A DNA stretch of 13,977 nucleotides, taken from assembly GCA_937927875.1 (NCBI GenBank), contig CALEYV010000081.1, positions 1 through 13,977 of the forward strand, in the 5' to 3' direction. The notes beneath the pieces were generated by a model. That model had not been told where the DNA came from. It was given only the letters and a program-made list of their open reading frames with translations, and did not search any database. The translations under genes and the position numbers were made by a program. The DNA comes from an uncultured Actinomycetes bacterium (GTDB taxonomy: Bacteria > Actinomycetota > Acidimicrobiia > IMCC26256 > PALSA-555). Shown here piece after piece: positions 1-5,947 of the stretch; positions within the stretch are counted from its first letter, which is position 1; each line of letters opens with the position of its first letter.

Positions 1-299
1 AGCTCGGCGTCGATCCCGATCGAGGCGGCTCCGCCAATCAGGCCGCCGTCGCGTCATTCCTGTCTTTCTCGGCGGGGGCGATCATTCCCCTTCTGCCGTG
101 GTTCTTCCTCACCGGCACGCCCGCCATCGTCGGGTCGATCGTGGTAGGGGTCGTCGCGGCCGCGAGCCTTGGTGCAGCGATTGGGTCATTCACCGGGCGG
201 GGAAAAGTGCGCACCGCGCTCCGCCAACTCACCGCCGCGACGGTGGCGGCCGCGATCACCTTCGGCGTCGGCGCACTCCTCGGAGTCAGCACCCACTAA
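1..299 (+). CDS. VIT1/CCC1-family transporter, C-terminal part (5' truncated)
   Basis: The frame that opens at base 3 runs without a stop to TAA at 297-299 and gives about 98 residues. The start lies outside the window. Two hydrophobic segments are visible. The first begins at SFLSFSAGAIIPLLPWFF and continues through TGTPAIVGSIVVGVVAAASLGAAIG. After a short basic loop (TGRGKVRTALRQL) comes a last helix, TAATVAAAITFGVGALLG. The S-F-x-x-F-x-x-GA-x-IP-x-LP pattern, followed by G-x-x-TGR, RQL and a final glycine-rich helix, is the C-terminal signature of VIT1/CCC1 proteins. These are iron or manganese exporters of the inner membrane. It converges on the gamma-glutamyltransferase gene, whose stop lies 77 bases further on. 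Metal specificity cannot be judged because the N-terminal helices are missing. Confidence 0.8.
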   Translation, partial: LGVDPDRGGSANQAAVASFLSFSAGAIIPLLPWFFLTGTPAIVGSIVVGVVAAASLGAAIGSFTGRGKVRTALRQLTAATVAAAITFGVGALLGVSTH

Positions 300-313
300 T
301 AGCGCCGGAGGGT

Positions 314-328
314 CGGAGACACTCTCCG
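314..328. terminator. Small hairpin between convergent genes
   Basis: CGGAGA at 314-319 and TCTCCG at 323-328 form a perfect 6-bp stem with a CAC loop, followed by TT. It lies 14 bases after the VIT1/CCC1 stop, in the 77-base gap between convergent genes. The position suits a terminator, but the stem is short and there is no real T run. Confidence 0.35.
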
Positions 329-376
329 TTCGCACTGCGACCTTCGGGCTGCCCGACGAGATCGAGCTCCTGACAC

Positions 377-1927
377 TCAGCGCCCAAGCGCCGCGCCCTC
401 CGAGCGCGGGTCGGCCGCCGCGGCATATCCGGGTCGCTCCAGCCGGATGACGTGCGCGTGCCCGAACCGCGAGTCGTACGGGAGCTCGACGAGCACCCGG
501 TGGCCGCGGGATCGCAGCCCGTCGAGCACGTCGGGCGCGAAGCGCGACTCGGCGTGCACGGTCCAGGTCCCCGGGTCGACCCGCCACCGGGGCGCCCGGA
601 GCGCGTCGGCCGGATCGGCGCCGTCGTCCACGAGGTGGGTCAGCAGCTGGACGTGGACCGCGGCCTGGGCGTCGCCGCCCATGCTGCCGAACACGAGCCA
701 CGGCTCACCGTCCCGGAGCGAGAGGGCCGGGATCAGCGTGTGCATGGGCCGCTTCCCGGCCTCGAACGCGTTGGCCCGGTCCGCGTCCAAGGAGAAGGAG
801 GAGCCGCGGTTGTTGAGGTTGATCCCCCACTCCGCGATGTGGATCCCGGACCCGAAGGAGAGGAAGTTCGACTGGATGAGGCTGACCAGCAGGCCGTCGG
901 CGTCGGCCGCGCACAGGTAGGCGGTGCCGCCCCGCTGGAGCGAGCCGACCTCGGGGTGGGCGGCGGTGTCGGCGCGGATGGCGGCCCGCCGGGACGCCAC
1001 GTGCGAGTCGCGGAGCAGGTCGGCGGCCGCGTTCGGCATGAACGCGGGATCGGTGACGAACGTGTCCCGGTCGGCCAGCGCCTGCTTGAGCGCCTCGATG
1101 AGGAGGTGCTCGCGGGCGGCGCCCGGATCGGGCCGGGGGCAGGCGTCGAGGATCCGCAGCGCCTCGAGCGCCGCCACGCCCTGGGTCGGCGGCGGGAGCT
1201 CGACGACCTCGACGTCGCGGAACGGCGCCCGCAGCGGCGCCACCCACTCGCCGGCGTGGGCGGCGAAGTCGCGGGGCCGGTGGTCGGCGCCGTGCTCGCT
1301 CAGCGTGGCCACGATCGCCTCCCCGATCGGGCCCCGGTAGTAGGCGTCGGGGCCGTCCTGGGCCATGCGCTCGATCGTGCGGGCCAGGGGCGGCTGGCGC
1401 AGCCAGGTGCCGGCGGTGACGTCGGCGTAGACGCGCCGCCACGCCTCGAACCAGGGCTGGGACCGGTAGAGGCGGGCCGCCTCGGCGAAGATGGGCGCCG
1501 CCTCGGCGGTGACCGGGAAGCCGTCACGCGCGTACGTGATCGCGTCGGCGGCCAGCGTCGCGAAGTCGAGGCTCCCCCACTCGCCGAGCAGGTCGAACCA
1601 GCCCGCCACCGCGCCGGGCACCGTCACCGAGTCCGGGCCGATGAACGGCATGTAGGTCGTGCCGGCGCGCTCGGCGACGCCGTCGCGCGTCGCCTCGGCG
1701 CCCGAGCGGCCCGAGCCGAGGTAGCCATGGAGGCGGCCGTCCCAGACGACCGCGAACACGTCGCCGCCAAAGCCGCACAGGTACGGCGCCACGACCCCGA
1801 GGGTGAGGTTGGTGGCGATCGCGGCGTCGAGGGCGTTGCCGCCCCGGGCCAGGACCGCCAGGCCACTGGCCGAGGCCAGGTAGTGCGGGCTCGCCACCGC
1901 ACCCCGGGGGAACCGGCGGGCCGTCAC
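377..1927 (-). CDS. Gamma-glutamyltransferase family protein (Ntn hydrolase)
   Basis: The 516-residue product belongs to the gamma-glutamyltranspeptidase/cephalosporin acylase family. Members cleave gamma-glutamyl amides such as glutathione and mature by self-cleavage in front of a threonine. The N-terminus shows the family block VASPHYLASASGLAVLARGG followed by NALDAA (residues 11-36). GSGRSG (71-76) sits where the substrate-binding arginine region lies. The likely nucleophile is Thr335 in GGTAYLCAAD, with NNRGSSF at 372-378 and the oxyanion-type GSMGGDAQ at 414-421. No signal peptide is visible, so it is probably cytoplasmic, unlike E. coli Ggt, and it is somewhat shorter than that protein. 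The start is GTG at 1927. The Shine-Dalgarno there is poor, but homology begins within ten residues and the frame is open back to about 2032. It lies downstream of the NRAMP-like gene on the same strand with a 168-base gap. True substrate is unknown. Confidence 0.9.
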   Translation of the reverse strand: MTARRFPRGAVASPHYLASASGLAVLARGGNALDAAIATNLTLGVVAPYLCGFGGDVFAVVWDGRLHGYLGSGRSGAEATRDGVAERAGTTYMPFIGPDSVTVPGAVAGWFDLLGEWGSLDFATLAADAITYARDGFPVTAEAAPIFAEAARLYRSQPWFEAWRRVYADVTAGTWLRQPPLARTIERMAQDGPDAYYRGPIGEAIVATLSEHGADHRPRDFAAHAGEWVAPLRAPFRDVEVVELPPPTQGVAALEALRILDACPRPDPGAAREHLLIEALKQALADRDTFVTDPAFMPNAAADLLRDSHVASRRAAIRADTAAHPEVGSLQRGGTAYLCAADADGLLVSLIQSNFLSFGSGIHIAEWGINLNNRGSSFSLDADRANAFEAGKRPMHTLIPALSLRDGEPWLVFGSMGGDAQAAVHVQLLTHLVDDGADPADALRAPRWRVDPGTWTVHAESRFAPDVLDGLRSRGHRVLVELPYDSRFGHAHVIRLERPGYAAAADPRSEGAALGR

Positions 1928-2095
1928 CGGTGCCGACCCCGTCGGCGGCGCGGGGCGTGGGCGGCCTCGTGGGCGCCCACGCTGATGCTCAGCGTCACCG
2001 GGCCCTCGCTCGTCGGTTGTCGACTCGGTGGCTCAGCGCGGCCGGGCGCGCGCTGACGCGGCGGCCGTGCGGATGACGAGCGACACTACCCCGGG

Positions 2096-3358
2096 TCAGC
2101 CGACACCGAGCCAGCCGAGCACGGTCTGGGCCACCACGGTGAGCGCGAGGGCGCTGACGCCGACGACGGACACGGTGGCGACGGCGCGGAAGCGGGGCGA
2201 GTTGACGGCGTCGCCGAGCACGGAGCGGCGGTTCGCGAGCACGAGGATGAACGCCAGGATGATGGGCGTGATCACGCCGTTCAGGATCTGGGTGTTGATG
2301 AGGAGCTTGATGAGGTTCCCCGGGATCAGCGCCACCGCGGCGCCGACCGCGACCTGGACCGTGAAGAGGCCGACGAATAGCGGCGCCTCCGAGATGCGCC
2401 GCGAGACCGAGCGCTCGGCGCCGACCGCCTCGGTCAGCCCGTAGGCGGTCGACAGCGGCACCACCGCCGCCGCCAGCGCCGACGCGCCGAGCAGCCCGAC
2501 CGCGAACAGCGCGAACGCGCCGCTGCCGGCCACCGGCTCGAGGGCGCGGGCGGCCTGGTCGGCCGACGCGAGCGGACCGTGGCCGCCGATGGCGGCCGCG
2601 GTGGCGATGATGATGCAGACGCTGATCAGGTTGGCGAAGATCGCCCCGCCGACGCTGTCGAGTCGCTCCCGCGGGTAGTCGTCGGGCCCGATGCCCCGGT
2701 CGACGACCGCCGCCGCCTGGTACAGCTGCATGTACGGCGTGATCGTCGTGCCCACCAGCGCCACCGCCAGCACCAGGAAGCCGTGGCTGGCCACGAAGTG
2801 CGGCAGCACGGTGTTCGAGGCGACCTGGCCCCAGTCCGGCGACCCGAGGATCAGCGCCACCGGGTAGGCGAGGAACGCGACCGACAGCAGCAGGAACACC
2901 CGCTCCGCGTACCGGTAGGTGCCGAGCACCACCACCGCCCAGATGACGACGGCCGCGATCGGCACCGCGAGGTAGCGGGAGACGCCGAACAGTTCGAAGC
3001 CGGCGCCGATGCCGGCGAACTCCGAGACGACCAGCCCGAGGTTGGCGACGACGAGGCAGACGACGGCGAAGCTGGCGATCCGGAGCGAGAACTGCTCCCG
3101 GATCAGCGAGACGAGGCCCTCACCCGAGTACGCGCCGAGGCGGGCCGACATCTCCTGCACGACGACCAGCGCCACCGTCACGAGCACCATCAGGAAGAGG
3201 GTGCGGTAGGCGAACTGCGCGCCCGCCGACGCGTAGGTCGCGATCCCGCCCGCGTCGTTGCCTGCGTTGGCCGCGATCACCCCCGGGCCGAGGATGGCCA
3301 GCAGCGCGACGACGCGGCGCCGGCGCCGGCCGACCAGGCGGGTGAAGGGCTGGATCAT
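2096..3358 (-). CDS. NRAMP-like divalent metal transporter with altered metal site
   Basis: The 420-residue integral membrane protein has about eleven hydrophobic segments and NRAMP-family architecture. The first helix reads GPGVIAANAGNDAGGIATY (residues 24-42). The classical DPGN motif is replaced by Asp35-Ala-Gly-Gly38, so the aspartate remains and the asparagine is lost. In helix 6 the classical MPH becomes Thr207-Pro-Tyr209 (GTTITPYMQLYQ), so the metal-ligating methionine is also lost. Work on classical NRAMPs shows that the methionine selects for transition metals against Mg2+ and Ca2+. The substitutions therefore fit a magnesium-type NRAMP relative, which is inference. The ATG at 3356-3358 overlaps the TGA of the upstream MgtE_N/CBS gene by four bases (ATGA), so translation is probably coupled. 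Mn2+ or another metal remains possible. Confidence 0.88.
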   Translation of the reverse strand: MIQPFTRLVGRRRRRVVALLAILGPGVIAANAGNDAGGIATYASAGAQFAYRTLFLMVLVTVALVVVQEMSARLGAYSGEGLVSLIREQFSLRIASFAVVCLVVANLGLVVSEFAGIGAGFELFGVSRYLAVPIAAVVIWAVVVLGTYRYAERVFLLLSVAFLAYPVALILGSPDWGQVASNTVLPHFVASHGFLVLAVALVGTTITPYMQLYQAAAVVDRGIGPDDYPRERLDSVGGAIFANLISVCIIIATAAAIGGHGPLASADQAARALEPVAGSGAFALFAVGLLGASALAAAVVPLSTAYGLTEAVGAERSVSRRISEAPLFVGLFTVQVAVGAAVALIPGNLIKLLINTQILNGVITPIILAFILVLANRRSVLGDAVNSPRFRAVATVSVVGVSALALTVVAQTVLGWLGVG

Positions 3359-4689
3359 GAGTGACGGACATGGAGGCGGTGGCGACCGCGGGTCGGGACG
3401 AGGGCGTCGATGACGTCGTCGGCGAGGATCCGGCCCATCGGGCGCTGGTCGTCGTCGACGACGAGCACCGAGGTGTGCCGGCTGTCGATGAGCCGGTCGA
3501 CGACGTCGGAGAAGGGCGCGGTCGCCAGGACCGTGATCGGCTCCGTCTCCGAGACCAGCTCCTCGACGCGCTGGTCGGGGTCGGCGACGAGCAGGTCGAC
3601 GACGGGGATGTCGTCGATGACCCGGCCGTCGTCGTCGACCGCGACGACGGCGGCGAGGTCGTGGCGGTCGTCGGCGCGGCTGACCTCGGCCTGAACGTCG
3701 GCGACGCGGTCGTCGCAGCGGGCGACGAGGAGCCGGGTCGTCATGAGCCCGCCCGCTGTGCTCTCGGGGAAGGCGAGGAGGGGTCGCAGCTGGCTCGCGA
3801 CGGCCGGTGTCATGGCCGAGAAGACCTCGTGGAGCTCGTCGTCGTCGAGGTCGCGCAGGGCGTCGGCGGCCTCGTCGGGCTCCATCGCGCCCAGCAGCTG
3901 GGCGACCCGCGCCGGCGGGAGGTCGCGCAGCAGCGTCCGGAGCTCGTCGGGCTCCATCTCCTCGAGGACGTCGGCGGCCGAGTCGGGCTCGAGAGTGTCG
4001 AGCAGCTCGTGGCGCTCGGTGCGGCCGAGCTCCTCGAGGATGTCGGCCAGCTCGCTCGGGTGCAGACGCGACAGCTCGCGGTTCTCACGCCGGAGCCGGA
4101 TCGGTCCCGGGTCGACGCCGAAGGGCTGGATGGCGGCCCAGTCGATGACGCGGTCCGGGGTCGGTCGGGCCCGCCAGCGGGTCGGCCCGAGCCGGCGCAG
4201 GAGCGACTGGTAGCCGACGTCGACGCCGACCAGCCGCCACCCGTCGACGACTCGGGCCAGGTAGAGGTCGGACGCGCGCACGACCCGGACCCCGTCGACG
4301 TCGACGAGCTGGTGGTCCAGCACGTCGCCGGCGAGGAGCACCTCGCCCGGGCGGCGGTCGAATTCGCGCAGGGAGAAGCGCGCCGACCGGAGCTCGATGC
4401 CGGCCCGGTTCACGTCGGCGATCTGCTCCGCCGGCACGTAGGCGAGCCGCCGCCCGACTCGTAGGACGGCGCCGGTGATCGGCGGGTACGGCTGGCCGTC
4501 CCAGCGGGCCACGAGGTCAGCGAGCCGGCCCACCTCGGAGCCGCCGCTGATCCGGACCGGGCGCCCGACGAGGCCCGCCAGCGACACCAGCGCGTTCGCG
4601 ACGGCCCGGTTGGCGAGGAGACGCTCGGCCCGCCGGTCGCGGCGGCGCCGCAGCGCAGTCGGGCTTGGGAAGGATGGACGTCGGGCCAT
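3355..4689 (-). CDS. PRC-barrel / MgtE_N / CBS-pair protein, soluble Mg-sensor-like
   Basis: The 444-residue protein has three recognisable parts. Residues about 40-160 resemble one or two PRC-barrel folds (GRPVRISGGSEVGRLADLV; GDVLDHQLVDVDGVRV). Residues about 205-310 form the acidic MgtE N superhelix, with repeats such as LHPSELADILEELG, EPDSAADVLEEMEPDEL and MEPDEAADALRDL. Residues about 310-435 form a CBS pair that opens with ESTAGGLMTT, a hallmark at the MgtE CBS boundary. The transmembrane channel of true MgtE is absent, so this is a cytosolic sensor-like protein rather than a transporter. In MgtE the N and CBS domains bind Mg2+ and close the pore. A matching role controlling the coupled NRAMP-like protein is inference. 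The ATG at 4689 is supported by GGAGG five bases upstream. It follows the leader ORF at 4753-4821. Confidence 0.88.
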   Translation of the reverse strand: MARRPSFPSPTALRRRRDRRAERLLANRAVANALVSLAGLVGRPVRISGGSEVGRLADLVARWDGQPYPPITGAVLRVGRRLAYVPAEQIADVNRAGIELRSARFSLREFDRRPGEVLLAGDVLDHQLVDVDGVRVVRASDLYLARVVDGWRLVGVDVGYQSLLRRLGPTRWRARPTPDRVIDWAAIQPFGVDPGPIRLRRENRELSRLHPSELADILEELGRTERHELLDTLEPDSAADVLEEMEPDELRTLLRDLPPARVAQLLGAMEPDEAADALRDLDDDELHEVFSAMTPAVASQLRPLLAFPESTAGGLMTTRLLVARCDDRVADVQAEVSRADDRHDLAAVVAVDDDGRVIDDIPVVDLLVADPDQRVEELVSETEPITVLATAPFSDVVDRLIDSRHTSVLVVDDDQRPMGRILADDVIDALVPTRGRHRLHVRHS

Positions 4690-4694
4690 GAGGT

Positions 4695-4699
4695 CCTCC
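4695..4699 (-). promoter_or_regulatory. Shine-Dalgarno site of the MgtE_N/CBS gene
   Basis: GGAGG on the minus strand lies five bases before the ATG at 4689. The flanking hexamer CGGAGG (4700 to 4695) is perfectly complementary to CCTCCG, which occurs twice in the upstream leader ORF, both times as the Pro-Pro codon pair. Confidence 0.75.
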
Positions 4700-4708
4700 G
4701 GGGTGCGG

Positions 4709-4724
4709 GCGGGCGAGAGCCCGC
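4709..4724 (-). other. Hairpin between leader ORF and the MgtE_N/CBS ribosome site
   Basis: On the minus strand GCGGGC-TCTC-GCCCGC is a perfect 6-bp stem with a four-base loop. It ends nine bases before the GGAGG site and begins about 28 bases after the leader ORF stop. There is no following T run, so an intrinsic terminator is unlikely. A role in leader RNA folding is possible but unproven. Confidence 0.45.
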
Positions 4725-4752
4725 GCCATCCGGGCGGACCGCGACGTGTTCG

Positions 4753-4821
4753 CTAGTGGCGCGGAGGCCCGGAGCGGGTTGATCGACGACTGGGACTCGG
4801 AGGTTCGCTTCGTCGTCGCAT
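4753..4821 (-). CDS. Putative 22-aa regulatory leader peptide, Pro- and Arg-rich
   Basis: A short ORF starts at ATG 4819-4821 and stops at TAG 4753-4755, 63 bases before the MgtE_N/CBS start. It is preceded by a perfect anti-16S complement (AGGAGGTGA, 4835 to 4827) at ideal spacing, the best ribosome site in the window, which argues that it is translated. The peptide begins MRRRSEPPSPSRR and ends GPPRH. It has two Pro-Pro pairs, a third nearby proline, one Glu and many Arg. It has no membrane segment. Composition and position recall MgtL, the proline-rich leader of Salmonella mgtA that controls a magnesium transporter through ribosome behaviour at low Mg2+. There is no sequence homology claim. 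Function is inferred; an independent small protein is the alternative. Confidence 0.6.
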   Translation of the reverse strand: MRRRSEPPSPSRRSTRSGPPRH

Positions 4822-4826
4822 CCGCC

Positions 4827-4835
4827 TCACCTCCT
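4827..4835 (-). promoter_or_regulatory. Perfect Shine-Dalgarno sequence of the leader ORF
   Basis: AGGAGGTGA on the minus strand matches the full 16S rRNA anti-Shine-Dalgarno, with five bases (GGCGG) before ATG 4821. None of the large genes in this window has so complete a match. It decides that the short ORF, rather than any longer frame through it, is the translated unit. Confidence 0.75.
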
Positions 4836-4878
4836 CGGGCCGGGCGCCGCCATGGCGCGCCACGCAAATCACCGCGAC

Positions 4879-4884
4879 ATGATA
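4879..4884 (-). promoter_or_regulatory. Candidate -10 element for the leader / MgtE_N / NRAMP operon
   Basis: TATCAT on the minus strand stands out in GC-rich surroundings about 57 bases before the leader ATG. Seventeen bases upstream is only TGCGTC, a weak -35. It follows the stop of the DapA-like gene, so the metal operon would be transcribed separately. Confidence 0.35.
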
Positions 4885-4904
4885 CGCGACGAGGCCGCGG
4901 TGAC

Positions 4905-4930
4905 GCACGCGAACTGCCGCGCACGCGTGC
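4905..4930 (-). terminator. Hairpin after the DapA-like gene
   Basis: On the minus strand GCACGCG (4930-4924) pairs with CGCGTGC (4911-4905), a 7-bp stem with a 12-base loop, starting ten bases after the stop of the DapA-like gene. The first arm lies in the ten-base palindrome GCACGCGTGC. No T tract follows, so termination is only suggested by position. Confidence 0.35.
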
Positions 4931-4940
4931 TTGCGATCGA

Positions 4941-5861
4941 TCAGCGCAGCGTGGGGCTGTCCGGTCCGCCGAACGCGTCGACGATTCGCTGCTGCACCTG
5001 CGCCCGGGCGGCGCCGTCGGCCGGCAGCCGCGGTGGACGCGGCGGGCCGCCGGGCCGGCCGAGCAGCTCGAGCGCGGTCTTCGTCGCGGTGAGCCCCCCG
5101 AGCGCACGGGTCGTGGTGTAGAGGCGCAGCAGCGTCTCGAAGGCCTGCTCCAGGCCGGCCCGGTCCGAGGCCTGCCACCGGTCGATCACCGAGGCGCAGA
5201 GCTGCGGCGCGAGGTTCGCGTCGGAGCTGAGGAACCCCTGCCCACCCAGCGCGAGGCAGGTGAGGGCGTGCATCGGCCCGCCCACGTGCACGTCGGCCCG
5301 CCCGTCGACGGCCTCGACGACGCGGACGAGGTAGTTGACGTCGTTCGTCGAGCAGTTCACGCCGACGACCCGCTCGTCGCCGACCACCGAGGCGATGAGC
5401 TCGACCGGCAGCAGGTAGCCGACGCTCTCGTGCGTGGAGAGCACCACCGGACGCGAGGTCGCCGCCAGCACGTCGTACAGGTACCGCTCGAGCTCGCGAG
5501 GCGAGGGCCGGTTCCCGTGCCCGGGATCGAGCGAGTACAGCTGTACCGCGTCGACGCCCAGCTCCTCGGCCCGACGGGCCCGCGCCACCATCTCGGCCGA
5601 GGTGCGGGGCTCGACGCCCATGGCCCGCACCGGGACGTGCCCGCGCAGCTCGTCGACGCCGATCTCGAGGACCCGGCTCGTCTCCCGGTCGTCGAGCGTG
5701 TAGCCCTCGCCGCTGCCGCTCCCGGCCAGGTACACGCCGACGCCGGCGTCGCGCATCCGGCGCAGGTGGGCGCGCAGGCCGTCCTCGTCGAGCGCGCCGT
5801 CGGCGGTGAACGGCGTGATGCTCACCACGAACGTGCTCGGGGGACGCGGGGCCATGGTCAT
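4941..5861 (-). CDS. DapA-superfamily protein lacking the Schiff-base lysine
   Basis: The 306-residue TIM-barrel protein aligns with the dihydrodipicolinate synthase/N-acetylneuraminate lyase superfamily: VSITPFTADGALDEDGLRAH (residues 13-32), GSGSGEGYTL (47-56, replacing GTTGES-type) and RAEELGVDAVQLY (97-109). Members normally form a Schiff base between lysine and a keto acid. Here the strand that should read G-I/V-K-E reads GVNC, with Asn169 at the lysine position (codon AAC, 5357-5355). The YNVP tyrosine position reads Ser142 (VVLSTHE). It is therefore not DapA itself, and either uses other chemistry or is non-catalytic. The ATG at 5861 is used here; a second ATG two codons on is equally possible because neither has a strong ribosome site. 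It is divergent from the amidohydrolase-ALDH pair, with an 86-base shared upstream region. Substrate is unknown. Confidence 0.85.
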   Translation of the reverse strand: MTMAPRPPSTFVVSITPFTADGALDEDGLRAHLRRMRDAGVGVYLAGSGSGEGYTLDDRETSRVLEIGVDELRGHVPVRAMGVEPRTSAEMVARARRAEELGVDAVQLYSLDPGHGNRPSPRELERYLYDVLAATSRPVVLSTHESVGYLLPVELIASVVGDERVVGVNCSTNDVNYLVRVVEAVDGRADVHVGGPMHALTCLALGGQGFLSSDANLAPQLCASVIDRWQASDRAGLEQAFETLLRLYTTTRALGGLTATKTALELLGRPGGPPRPPRLPADGAARAQVQQRIVDAFGGPDSPTLR

Positions 5862-5891
5862 CCGCTTTCGTTCCGCGGTGGAAGCAGGCGG

Positions 5892-5919
5892 CTGGAGTCT
5901 AGGAAGCGACCACTACGAT
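5892..5919 (+). promoter_or_regulatory. Candidate promoter for the amidohydrolase-ALDH unit
   Basis: CTGGAG (5892-5897) and TACGAT (5914-5919) are spaced by 16 bases, about 28 bases before the ATG at 5948. This lies in the 86-base gap between divergent genes, so the opposing promoter must overlap it. It is a weak match to the vegetative actinobacterial consensus. Confidence 0.35.
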
Positions 5920-5947
5920 CGAGCCCCGACGTGACCAGGTGGACGAC

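Noticed and set aside
452..2056. Long plus-strand frame antisense to the gamma-glutamyltransferase gene
   Set aside because: Composition is Arg/Gly/Val/Asp-rich with no recognised motif; it mirrors the codon structure of the real gene in high-GC DNA.
1928..2095. Small ORF (24 codons) overlapping the gamma-glutamyltransferase start
   Set aside because: A minus-strand frame from GTG near 1998 ends over GTG 1927, but it has no ribosome site and basic low-complexity sequence; treated as chance.
4690..4940. M-box or yybP-ykoY riboswitch before the metal operon
   Set aside because: I could not recognise the conserved cores of either class by eye; the leader ORF is the only supported element. A covariance-model search would be needed to exclude them.
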